Part shown: piece after piece, positions 32,118-38,569 of the stretch
Position numbering within the stretch: the stretch's first letter is position 1
Layout of the letters: the number at the start of each line of letters is the position of its first letter
Notes under the pieces: generated by a model
What the model saw: the letters and a program-made list of their open reading frames with translations, nothing else
Database searches by the model: none
What the model was told of the DNA's origin: nothing
Made by a program: the position numbers and the translations under genes
Assembly (NCBI GenBank): GCA_964425135.1
Contig: CAYRKW010000030.1
Coordinates: forward strand, 1 to 38,569
Origin: CAYLLD01 sp964425135
GTDB taxonomy: Bacteria > Pseudomonadota > Alphaproteobacteria > Rhodobacterales > Rhodobacteraceae
Length of the DNA: 38,569 nt
Reading direction: 5' to 3'

Positions 32118-33062
32118 GTGACGATAGACAGCACCGCCATAGTGTTACGCGGACCGCATCAGATCGGACCGGAACGCCTGCGCCTAACCGCGCCGGAAGC
32201 GGATGATGTTGTCATCGATATTTCGCACTCTGGTATTTCCACCGGCACGGAAAAACTGTTTTGGGACGGCAAGATGCCGCCTTTCCCGGGCATGGGGTAT
32301 CCGCTGGTTCCGGGGTATGAAGCGGTTGGCGAGGTTGTCGAGAGCAAGTCGCAATCAATCAACGTCGGCGATCGTGTGTTTGTTCCGGGTGCGTCCTGTT
32401 TTGGGGATGTGCGCGGTCTGTTTGGTGGGGCAGCCTCACGGCTCGTTACGCCAGCCGAACGTGTCATCAAAATCGATCCATCCCTGAAAGCGCAAGGCGC
32501 GCTTTTGGCCCTTGCGGCGACAGCACGCCACGCGATTGCAGGTCTTGATCACCAAATGCCCGAATTGATCGTTGGCCATGGCGTCTTGGGACGCCTCTTG
32601 GCGCGACTGACCATCGCCTCAGGCGCGCCTGCGCCGGTGGTCTGGGATATTGACACCGACCGGATGTCAGGGGCGCAGGGCTATGAGGTTGTGCATCCCG
32701 ATGCGGACCCACGGCGCGATTACAATTGCATATTTGACGTGACGGGCGACGCCAGTTTGCTCGACACGCTGATTGGGCGAATTGCCAAAGGCGGCGAGAT
32801 TGTTTTGGCAGGATTTTATGCCGATCCGCTGTCGTTCACCTTTCCCATGGCCTTCATGAAAGAAGCCCGGCTTCGCGTGGCCGCCGAATGGATGCGCGAC
32901 GACATGATTGCGACGCGGGAATTGGTCGATGCGGGTGTGCTCAGCCTTGATGGTTTGATCACGCATACCAGCGCGGCAAGCGACGCCGATGCCGCCTACG
33001 CCAAAGCCTTTAACGACAAAAACTGTCTCAAAATGATCCTTGAATGGGGAGCGACTGCATGA
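32118..33062 (+). CDS. bchC: Bacteriochlorophyllide a dehydrogenase (BchC)
   Basis: BchC oxidises the 3-hydroxyethyl group of ring A to acetyl, a late step of bacteriochlorophyll a formation, using NAD. It is a zinc-lacking member of the medium-chain dehydrogenase fold: SGISTGTEKLFWDG, YPLVPGYEAVGEVVE, GDRVFVPG and the cofactor segment LIVGHGVLGRLLARL. The start is uncertain. GTG 32118 gives 314 aa but lies one base after GGGAG, too close. ATA 32124 would have ideal spacing (seven bases) and give IDSTAIVLRGP, which aligns with the usual family N-terminus. It overlaps bchX as ATGA. Confidence 0.93.
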   Translation: MTIDSTAIVLRGPHQIGPERLRLTAPEADDVVIDISHSGISTGTEKLFWDGKMPPFPGMGYPLVPGYEAVGEVVESKSQSINVGDRVFVPGASCFGDVRGLFGGAASRLVTPAERVIKIDPSLKAQGALLALAATARHAIAGLDHQMPELIVGHGVLGRLLARLTIASGAPAPVVWDIDTDRMSGAQGYEVVHPDADPRRDYNCIFDVTGDASLLDTLIGRIAKGGEIVLAGFYADPLSFTFPMAFMKEARLRVAAEWMRDDMIATRELVDAGVLSLDGLITHTSAASDADAAYAKAFNDKNCLKMILEWGATA

Positions 33063-34063
33063 GCCTTGATGTTCCGAATCTGAAGGACGATTACAACAAT
33101 CGCCTGCGCGAAGAAGCCTCCCAGGAGCTGGATGATGTGCCCGTGGGGGAGGCCAAAAGCAAGACGCAGATTATTGCGATCTATGGCAAGGGCGGCATTG
33201 GCAAGTCCTTCACGCTGGCCAATCTCAGCCACATGATGGCCGAGCAGGGCAAACGCGTTCTGCTCATTGGCTGCGATCCGAAATCCGACACAACCAGCCT
33301 GCTGTTTGGCGGTAAGGCATGCCCCACGATCATTGAGACGTCGTCCAAGAAGAAGGACGCGGGCGAAGAGGTGAAAATCGGCGACGTTTGCTTCAAGCGC
33401 GGAGGCGTTTTCGCGATGGAACTTGGCGGGCCGGAAGTTGGTCGCGGCTGTGGCGGGCGCGGGATCATCCACGGGTTTGAGCTTCTGGAGAAGTTGGGCT
33501 TCCATGACTGGGATTTTGACTACGTGCTGCTCGATTTCCTTGGCGATGTGGTGTGCGGCGGCTTCGGACTGCCGATTGCGCGTGACATGGCGCAGAAGGT
33601 CATTCTGGTCGCCTCAAACGATCTGCAATCGCTGTATGTGGCTAATAACGTGTGCTCGGCGGTGGAGTACTTCCGTAAGCTGGGCGGCAATGTCGGCGTG
33701 GCGGGTCTGGTCATTAACAAGGATGATGGCTCGGGCGAAGCGGCAGCCTTTGCCAATGAGGTCGATATTCCGATCCTCGCCTCGATCCCGCAGGACGATG
33801 ATCTGCGCAAGAAATCAGCCAATTATCAGATTGTCGGCACGATGGAGAGCCAATGGGGCGAGATGTTCGCCAGCCTTGGCGTGAACGTTGCTGATGCGCC
33901 GCCGATGCATCCGACACCGCTCGATCAGGACGGATTGCTGGGGCTGTTTGACGCCAAGGAGACCGGTGCGGACTACACGCTGGTGCCTGCGACAGACGCG
34001 GATATGCGCGGCAAAAATGCCAAACCCAAGGAATCGCTTGAGGTCATCTATGACGCAGTGTGA
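33059..34063 (+). CDS. bchX: Chlorophyllide a reductase iron protein BchX
   Basis: BchX is the NifH-like ATP-driven electron donor of chlorophyllide oxidoreductase, which reduces ring B. The 334-aa protein has the P-loop IYGKGGIGKSFTLANL, switch region IGCDPKSDTTSLLF and the cysteines that bridge a 4Fe-4S cluster between two subunits, in GRGCGGRGI and LGDVVCGGFGLPI. The start ATG 33059 overlaps the bchC stop; five extra upstream codons are possible but lie inside bchC. Partners BchY and BchZ follow. Confidence 0.97.
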   Translation: MSLDVPNLKDDYNNRLREEASQELDDVPVGEAKSKTQIIAIYGKGGIGKSFTLANLSHMMAEQGKRVLLIGCDPKSDTTSLLFGGKACPTIIETSSKKKDAGEEVKIGDVCFKRGGVFAMELGGPEVGRGCGGRGIIHGFELLEKLGFHDWDFDYVLLDFLGDVVCGGFGLPIARDMAQKVILVASNDLQSLYVANNVCSAVEYFRKLGGNVGVAGLVINKDDGSGEAAAFANEVDIPILASIPQDDDLRKKSANYQIVGTMESQWGEMFASLGVNVADAPPMHPTPLDQDGLLGLFDAKETGADYTLVPATDADMRGKNAKPKESLEVIYDAV

Positions 34064-34087
34064 GGCCATTTTTTCGACGGTAATCGT

Positions 34088-35689
34088 ATGAGTAGCACCA
34101 CTTATAACGTGGAAATGGGCGAGAACGGCGAGGTTTTGGTCGAAGAAGTGCCGGGCCTCTCGTCTGGACCTGCGCCTGTTCCAAACTCACCGGTTGCTGC
34201 GCAGGCGACACCGCCTGATCTGGGGGGGTGCAGTTCCGGATCAACGCTCGAAGCGGCGGCGCGTCAGGCGGGTCAGTCAGAGTTGCTCGATCAATACGCC
34301 GAAGACTATCCGATGGGGCCGCATGACAAGCCGCAATCCATGTGCCCGGCCTTTGGGTCGTTGCGTGTGGGCTTGCGTATGCGCCGTGTTGCGTCGGTTT
34401 TGTCTGGCTCGGCATGCTGCGTTTATGGGCTGACCTTTGTTAGTCATTTTTATGGGGCGCGGCGGTCGGTTGGCTATGTGCCGTTCAATTCCGAGACGCT
34501 GGTGACGGGTAAGCTTTTTGAGGACATTCGCGACTCGGTCCATGAGATGGCCGATCCGTCAAAATATGATGCGATTGTGGTGACGAACCTGTGTGTCCCC
34601 ACTGCATCGGGCGTGCCGTTGCGCCTTTTGCCCAAGGAAATCGACGGGGTTCGCATTGTCGGCATTGATGTGCCGGGATTTGGCATTCCGACCCATGCGG
34701 AGGCCAAGGACGTGCTTGCAGGCGCGATGCTGGCATATGCACGCGAGGAGATCGAAGCGGGGCCCGTGGCCGCACCTGAGGCAGGCATGTCGGATCGTCC
34801 GTCTGTTGCAATTCTGGGCGAGATGTTCCCAGCGGATCCGATGATGATTTCCGCGTTGCTGGCGCCCATGGGCCTGGCGGCTGGGCCGGTTGTGCCGTGC
34901 CGCGAATGGCGCGAGTTGTACTCTGCGCTTGATTGTGGGGCGGTGGCGGCGATCCATGCGTTCTACACGGCTGCCGTGCGCGAGTTTCAGTCGGCCGGGC
35001 GACCGGTATTGGGTTCAGCGCCTGTGGGATACGATGGCACAGCTGATTGGTTGGCGGGTATCGCAGATATATTTAACGTTGATAAACAACAGCTTGCAGC
35101 CGCGCAGAATGCGTTCTTGCCAGCGATAAAAGGTGCGCTTGGCGGGGCTAAAATCGATGGCACGATCACTGTGTCGGGATATGAAGGCTCCGAGCTTTTG
35201 GTTGCGCGTTTGCTGATCGAGAGCGGGGCGAAGGTGCCTTATGTCGGCACCGCTTGCCCACGCACGGAGTGGTCGAAGCCGGATGCGCAATGGCTGGAGG
35301 CAAAGGGCGTGACGATCAAATATCGCGCGTCGCTCGAAGATGATTGCGCTGCGATGGAGGGCATAAAACCTGATCTCGCAATTGGCACGACGCCTGTTGT
35401 TCAAAAGGCCAAGGAACTTGGCATTCCGGCGCTTTATTTCACCAATCTGATCTCTGCGCGTCCCTTGATGGGTCCGGCGGGCGCTGGCTCTCTGGCGCAG
35501 GTGATTAATGCGGCGATGGGCAACAAAAATCGCATGGCGCAGATGAAATCCTTCTTTGAGGGCGTTGGCACAGGTGATTCAGCCGGGATTTGGGAAGGAT
35601 CGCCAAATCTTCAGCCTAGCTTTCGGGTTACCAACCAGAAAAAGCTGGAAAAGAAGGCCCGCGCGGCCAAAGCGGCGGAGATGATTTGA
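34088..35689 (+). CDS. bchY: Chlorophyllide a reductase subunit BchY
   Basis: BchY is one half of the NifDK-like catalytic core of chlorophyllide oxidoreductase. At 533 aa it has the usual N-terminal Cys regions that with BchZ hold the 4Fe-4S cluster: SMCPAFGSLR, SGSACCVYGLTFV and TNLCVPTASG. The substrate domain contains VYG/TACPRTEW-type segments (VGTACPRTEWSKPDAQWLE) and FTNLISARPLMGPAGAGSL. The N-terminal 60 residues are acidic and variable. It begins 24 nt after bchX. Its stop TGA forms TGATG with a small frame that leads into bchZ. Confidence 0.96.
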   Translation: MSSTTYNVEMGENGEVLVEEVPGLSSGPAPVPNSPVAAQATPPDLGGCSSGSTLEAAARQAGQSELLDQYAEDYPMGPHDKPQSMCPAFGSLRVGLRMRRVASVLSGSACCVYGLTFVSHFYGARRSVGYVPFNSETLVTGKLFEDIRDSVHEMADPSKYDAIVVTNLCVPTASGVPLRLLPKEIDGVRIVGIDVPGFGIPTHAEAKDVLAGAMLAYAREEIEAGPVAAPEAGMSDRPSVAILGEMFPADPMMISALLAPMGLAAGPVVPCREWRELYSALDCGAVAAIHAFYTAAVREFQSAGRPVLGSAPVGYDGTADWLAGIADIFNVDKQQLAAAQNAFLPAIKGALGGAKIDGTITVSGYEGSELLVARLLIESGAKVPYVGTACPRTEWSKPDAQWLEAKGVTIKYRASLEDDCAAMEGIKPDLAIGTTPVVQKAKELGIPALYFTNLISARPLMGPAGAGSLAQVINAAMGNKNRMAQMKSFFEGVGTGDSAGIWEGSPNLQPSFRVTNQKKLEKKARAAKAAEMI

Positions 35690-35793
35690 TGCACCGCCCC
35701 TGTCCCCAAAACCGTATGCACATCCTATGCACAACCGATGCACAATCTATGCACAGTCGGATGCACAGTCGCACGATCGGAGGGTCTTTCTGA
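35689..35793 (+). CDS. Putative 34-aa small ORF bridging bchY and bchZ
   Basis: The ATG at 35689 shares its A with the bchY stop (TGATG), and the TGA at 35791-35793 shares its A with the bchZ start (TGATG). The 34-codon frame therefore exactly fills the space between the two genes. The peptide is basic and repeats Met-His (residues 1, 10, 21 and 25); it has no recognised domain or membrane segment. The bchZ ribosome site GGAGGG lies inside its last codons. It may serve as a translational relay from bchY to bchZ rather than make a functional peptide. It could also be chance, since 34 open codons are not rare in this GC-rich DNA. Confidence 0.4.
   Translation: MHRPCPQNRMHILCTTDAQSMHSRMHSRTIGGSF
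35716..35772 (+). repeat. Five tandem ATGCACA repeats between bchY and bchZ
   Basis: ATGCACA occurs at 35716, 35727, 35738, 35749 and 35761, spaced 11, 11, 11 and 12 bases, that is once per DNA helix turn. The four intervening bases vary but usually contain C and T/G. A sixth near-copy, ATGCACC, is at 35689. No such array is known to me upstream of bchZ. The spacing would suit a protein binding one face of the DNA or a slipped-strand expansion. Confidence 0.85.
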
Positions 35794-37268
35794 TGCTGGT
35801 TCAGGATCATGACCGCGCCGGCGGATATTGGGGCGCGGTCTATGCGTTTTGCGCCTGCAAGGGGTTGCAGGTGGTCATCGACGGGCCGGTTGGATGCGAA
35901 AATCTGCCGGTGACATCCGTTTTGCATTACACCGATGCTCTGCCACCCCATGAGTTGCCGATTGTTGTCACCGGTCTTGGTGAAGGCGAGATGGGGGCTG
36001 GCACCGAAGACAGCATGAAACGGGCGTGGGATACGCTCGACCCGGCGCTGCCTGCGGTGGTTGTCACAGGATCAATTGCCGAGATGATCGGCGGCGGTGT
36101 CACACCGCAAGGCACGAACATCCAACGCTTCCTGCCGCGCACGATTGACGAGGATCAATGGGAGAGTGCGGATCGGGCGATGACCTGGCTCTTCACCGAA
36201 TTTGGCATGACCAAAGGGCGGATGCCGCGCGAGGCGAAACGCGAAGAGGGGGCCAAGCCGCGGGTCAATATTCTGGGTCCAATGTATGGCACGTTCAACA
36301 TGCCGTCGGACCTTGCCGAAATCCGGCGTCTGGTCGAAGGCATTGGTGCAGAGGTCAACATGGTGCTGCCACTGGGCGCGCATGTGGGCGAGATGCGCAA
36401 TCTGGTGAATGCGGACGTCAATATCGTGATGTATCGCGAGTTTGGCAGGGGTCTCGCGGAGTGTCTGCGCAAACCCTATCTGCAAGCGCCCATCGGGGTG
36501 GAGAGCACGACGGCGTTTTTGCATAAGCTTGGCGAGTTGCTTGAGCTCGATGTGGAGCCGTTTATCGCGCGAGAAAAGCACTCGACACTCAAACCCGTCT
36601 GGGATTTGTGGCGCTCGGTGACGCAGGATTTCTTTGCCACAGCGAGTTTCGCGGTGGTGGCAAATGAGACCTATACGCGGGGCATTCGCAATTATCTGGA
36701 GACCGATCTGGGGCTTCCGTGCGACTTTGCGGTCTCGCGGGTCTCGGGCAAGAAGACCGACAACGACAGCGTGCGCGCGATGATGCACGATAAGCGCCCC
36801 TTGGTGGTTCTGGGGTCGATCAACGAAAAAATGTATATGGCGGAGATGTCCGGCGGGCATGGCCCCAAACCTGCATTTATTCCAGCAAGCTTCCCCGGCG
36901 CTGCGATCCGGCGGGCCACGGGCACGCCGATGATGGGCTATGCGGGTGCGACCTATCTATTGCAAGAAGTGTGCAACAGTCTGTTCGATGCGCTGTTTCA
37001 CATCCTGCCGCTTGGCTCGGAGCTTGATGACGCCGCGGCGACCCCGACAACCTTGCGGCGCGATTTGCCGTGGGATGCGGATGCGCAAGCGTTTCTTGAC
37101 GACATCATATCAAAACACCCGGTTCTCACGCGTATTTCGGCTGCGAAAAACCTGCGGGATGAAGCGGAGGCACTTGCCTTGAATGCCGGTGCGGCGCGCG
37201 TGGATTTAGAGACCATATCCGAGCTCGCACCGCCCAAAACTGATAATGGAGGAGGATTAAATGAGTGA
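35793..37268 (+). CDS. bchZ: Chlorophyllide a reductase subunit BchZ
   Basis: BchZ is the NifK-like partner of BchY. The start ATG 35793 (MLVQDHDRAGGYWGAVYAF) is chosen because GGAGGG lies eight bases upstream and the family starts here; an in-frame ATG 22 codons earlier lies within the ATGCACA repeats. The 491-aa protein has cluster cysteines in AFCACKGLQ and DGPVGCENLPVTSV, with further conserved blocks IVVTGLGEGEMGAGTE, YRPP-like LGPMYGTFNMPSD and GSINEKMYMAEMSG. Its last codons overlap the pufQ start by eight bases, so bch and puf genes are physically joined. Confidence 0.96.
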   Translation: MLVQDHDRAGGYWGAVYAFCACKGLQVVIDGPVGCENLPVTSVLHYTDALPPHELPIVVTGLGEGEMGAGTEDSMKRAWDTLDPALPAVVVTGSIAEMIGGGVTPQGTNIQRFLPRTIDEDQWESADRAMTWLFTEFGMTKGRMPREAKREEGAKPRVNILGPMYGTFNMPSDLAEIRRLVEGIGAEVNMVLPLGAHVGEMRNLVNADVNIVMYREFGRGLAECLRKPYLQAPIGVESTTAFLHKLGELLELDVEPFIAREKHSTLKPVWDLWRSVTQDFFATASFAVVANETYTRGIRNYLETDLGLPCDFAVSRVSGKKTDNDSVRAMMHDKRPLVVLGSINEKMYMAEMSGGHGPKPAFIPASFPGAAIRRATGTPMMGYAGATYLLQEVCNSLFDALFHILPLGSELDDAAATPTTLRRDLPWDADAQAFLDDIISKHPVLTRISAAKNLRDEAEALALNAGAARVDLETISELAPPKTDNGGGLNE

Positions 37269-37485
37269 TCGTACCCAAAAGGGCCTGGACCCGGCGCGCA
37301 CCAACAGACGCACGGAATATCGGGTCTATTTCACCATCATCTTTATCCTGGCGTTGCCGTTTGCTGCCTTTGGTTGGTTCCGTGATTTGTTTCGCGGAGA
37401 CATTACTGCGCTGCATTCCGGGATCGTCGGGCGAGCGCTAAAAGAAGCCGGGGTGATCACCCCGAAGATCTTCCTGACGTGGTGA
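37261..37485 (+). CDS. pufQ: PufQ, bacteriochlorophyll synthesis and LH1 assembly factor
   Basis: PufQ is a small single-membrane-helix protein at the head of the puf operon in Rhodobacter, needed for normal bacteriochlorophyll supply to the antenna. The 74-aa frame has a basic start (TQKGLDPARTNRRTEYR), one hydrophobic helix (VYFTIIFILALPFAAFGWF, about residues 22-40) and the family ending GVITPKIFLTW. A strong GGAGGAGG precedes the ATG, which overlaps bchZ by eight bases. Its presence in front of pufB supports a Rhodobacter-like puf operon. Confidence 0.9.
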   Translation: MSDRTQKGLDPARTNRRTEYRVYFTIIFILALPFAAFGWFRDLFRGDITALHSGIVGRALKEAGVITPKIFLTW

Positions 37486-37500
37486 GCACGTTCGAAATTT

Positions 37501-37520
37501 CCCTCGCGTTTATACGAGGG
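37501..37520 (+). other. Small hairpin between pufQ and pufB
   Basis: CCCTCG and CGAGGG (37501-37506 and 37515-37520) form a 6-bp stem with an 8-nt loop in the 117-nt spacer. No T run follows, so it is more likely an mRNA processing or stability element for the downstream pufBA message than a terminator. Confidence 0.55.
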
Positions 37521-37602
37521 GATAATCCGAAGGCCGACAGGTCTTTTGGTGCCCAGATCGCGGGACAAAGCGATTACAGTCTAGCTATCCGGAGGAAAGA
37601 CT

Positions 37603-37752
37603 ATGGCTGACAAAAGCGACCTGTCGTTCACAGGTCTAACCGACGAGCAGGCGCAAGAATTGCACTCTGTATATATGAGCGGGCTTTGGTTGTTCACAAT
37701 CATCGCCGTCCTTGCTCATTTTGCGGTGTACATCTGGCGTCCGTGGTTGTGA
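37603..37752 (+). CDS. pufB: Light-harvesting 1 beta subunit
   Basis: PufB is the 49-aa beta polypeptide of the LH1 antenna ring. It starts MADKSDLSFTGLTDEQAQELH, whose acidic N-terminal segment faces the cytoplasm, and continues into one membrane helix (about residues 24-45). The bacteriochlorophyll ligand is the His in AVLAHFAVYIWRPW (residue 39), and the aromatic WRPWL end is typical. GGAGG lies seven bases before the ATG. pufA follows after 15 nt. The gene is too short for routine gene callers but complete. Confidence 0.97.
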   Translation: MADKSDLSFTGLTDEQAQELHSVYMSGLWLFTIIAVLAHFAVYIWRPWL

Positions 37753-37767
37753 GGAAAGGATCCAAAG

Positions 37768-37935
37768 ATGAGTAAGTTCTACAAGATCTGGCTAATTTTT
37801 GATCCGCGCCGTGTGTTTGTTGCACAAGGCGTCTTCCTCTTCTTGCTCGCTGCAATGATCCACCTCGTTCTGCTTAGCACAGACCATTACAATTGGTTTG
37901 AGCTGGCAGCCGAGCGTGCGGCAGCAGCTGAGTAA
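37768..37935 (+). CDS. pufA: Light-harvesting 1 alpha subunit
   Basis: PufA is the 55-aa alpha polypeptide of LH1. It begins MSKFYKIWLIFDPRRVFVAQ, the usual amphipathic start, then one membrane helix with the pigment-binding His in LAAMIHLVLLST (residue 32) and the aromatic YNWFE after it. A purine-rich GAGGAAAGGA lies ahead of the ATG. The C-terminus ends in an Ala-rich tail. A strong hairpin follows 14 bases after the stop. Confidence 0.97.
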   Translation: MSKFYKIWLIFDPRRVFVAQGVFLFLLAAMIHLVLLSTDHYNWFELAAERAAAAE

Positions 37936-37949
37936 TCGTCGAGACGAAA

Positions 37950-37979
37950 GCTGCGGGCAGGGGTCACTCTGCCCGCAGC
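37950..37979 (+). other. pufA-pufL intercistronic hairpin
   Basis: GCTGCGGGCAG and CTGCCCGCAGC (37950-37960 and 37969-37979) form a perfect 11-bp stem with an 8-nt loop. In Rhodobacter the hairpins at this position are known to protect the pufBA part of the message from 3' decay, so that antenna proteins are made in large excess over reaction-centre subunits. No U run follows, consistent with that role rather than full termination. Confidence 0.87.
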
Positions 37980-38051
37980 AACCAAGAAATGATGATGAGC
38001 ACAGCAAGGCGAATTGGACCTTGAACGCTCGCGACCTACAGGGGTTGGACA

Positions 38052-38569
38052 ATGGCGCTGTTGAGTTTTGAACGTAAATACCGGGTTCGCGGTGGCACTT
38101 TGGTTGGTGGAGACCTGTTCGATTTTTGGGTGGGTCCGTTCTACGTCGGCTTTTTCGGCGTCACGACGTTGTTCTTTGCCGCGCTTGGTACGGTATTGAT
38201 ATTCTGGGGCGCGGCGCTTCAGGGGACGTTCAATCCCTGGCTGATCAACATTGCGCCGCCCGATCTGAAATACGGGCTTGGCATGGCGCCTTTGGCAGAG
38301 GGCGGTTTGTGGCAGATTATTACCTTTTGCGCGGTGGGCGCTTTCGTGAGTTGGGCGCTGCGCGAAGTGGAGATTTGCCGAAAGCTTGGCATTGGCTATC
38401 ACGTGCCGTTCGCGTTTTCTTTCGCGATACTTGCCTATGTGACTTTGGTGATTTTCCGCCCGCTTTTGTTGGGCGCATGGGGGCATGGGTTTCCCTATGG
38501 CATTTTCAGCCATCTCGATTGGGTGTCGAACACCGGCTATGCCTATCTGCACTTCCACTACAACCCGGC
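38052..38569 (+). CDS. pufL: Photosynthetic reaction centre L subunit, 5' part
   Basis: PufL is one of the two core membrane subunits that hold the special pair, bacteriopheophytin and quinone A path. The first 172 codons are present and the gene runs off the right edge. The start MALLSFERKYRVRGGTLVGGDLFDFWVG (ATG 38052, with AGGGG ahead) is typical. Three membrane segments are included. IFSHLDWVSNTGYAY carries the accessory bacteriochlorophyll ligand (His154 here, equivalent to 153 in R. sphaeroides), and FHYNP holds the His that hydrogen-bonds the special pair. The special-pair ligand itself lies just past the edge. pufM is expected next. Confidence 0.97.
   Translation, partial: MALLSFERKYRVRGGTLVGGDLFDFWVGPFYVGFFGVTTLFFAALGTVLIFWGAALQGTFNPWLINIAPPDLKYGLGMAPLAEGGLWQIITFCAVGAFVSWALREVEICRKLGIGYHVPFAFSFAILAYVTLVIFRPLLLGAWGHGFPYGIFSHLDWVSNTGYAYLHFHYNP

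Noticed and set aside
35727..35792. In-frame 22-codon extension of bchZ starting in the ATGCACA repeat
   Set aside because: The strong GGAGGG lies eight bases before ATG 35793, and BchZ proteins begin at that point. The extension is repeat sequence.
1..38569. tRNA, rRNA, CRISPR array, insertion sequence or prophage
   Set aside because: Looked for by eye on both strands (T-loop motifs, regular spacers, transposase motifs, terminal inverted repeats) and found none. The short repeats present are described separately.

Overview
The window is chromosomal DNA from an alphaproteobacterium of the order Rhodobacterales, most likely an aerobic anoxygenic phototroph of the roseobacter group. The right half carries a textbook Rhodobacter-type photosynthesis gene cluster (crtA-bchIDO / crtIB-tspO / crtCD / crtEF-bchCXYZ-pufQBAL). 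The left half is ordinary Rhodobacterales chromosome. The species call is inference from gene order and protein features. Two runs of N (10787-10796 and 18553-18652) show that this is a scaffold rather than a finished sequence.

Layout. Positions 1-191 hold the end of an EF-hand protein, followed by a strong terminator. On the minus strand come dnaN-recF (no dnaA beside them) and a four-gene polar amino-acid ABC transporter read as ATPase, binding protein, permease, permease, with a hairpin between binding protein and permeases. A TetR regulator (6100-6660) diverges from a periplasmic molybdenum hydroxylase set: 2Fe-2S subunit, Mo subunit with a Tat signal, dihaem cytochrome c. Then follow a small membrane protein, a hairpin-rich spacer, a nitrilase-family amidohydrolase, a class V aminotransferase-fold enzyme, a small secreted protein, and the minus-strand block rsfS-rlmH-[gap]-gpmI-envC-like-ctpA-rppH.

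Photosynthesis cluster (20078 to the right edge). crtA-bchI-bchD-bchO (minus) overlap stop-to-start. They encode spheroidene monooxygenase, two Mg-chelatase subunits and BchO. Divergent crtI-crtB-tspO encode phytoene desaturase, phytoene synthase and a TspO/CrtK sensor. crtD-crtC (minus) overlap by about 175 nt and diverge from crtE-crtF. bchC-bchX-bchY-bchZ encode the last ring-A steps of bacteriochlorophyll a synthesis and chlorophyllide oxidoreductase, running into pufQ-pufB-pufA-pufL (assembly factor, LH1 beta and alpha, reaction-centre L, cut by the edge). Together they describe the spheroidene/spheroidenone route, part of the bacteriochlorophyll route and the core antenna/reaction centre. 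Paired TGT-N12-ACA sites (PpsR/CrtJ-type) lie in the crtD/crtE and crtF/bchC spacers and a single perfect one in crtA/crtI, predicting shared light/redox repression.

Most notable observations: (1) a 34-codon reading frame that exactly bridges bchY and bchZ with TGATG overlaps at both ends and contains five ATGCACA copies spaced 11, 11, 11 and 12 bp; (2) apparent non-standard start codons in crtA (ATT), rsfS (CTG) and possibly bchC (ATA); (3) the long dual-coding crtD/crtC overlap; (4) three copies of a roughly 22-bp AT-rich intergenic motif, each followed by a hairpin. No tRNA, rRNA, CRISPR array, insertion sequence or phage gene was seen.
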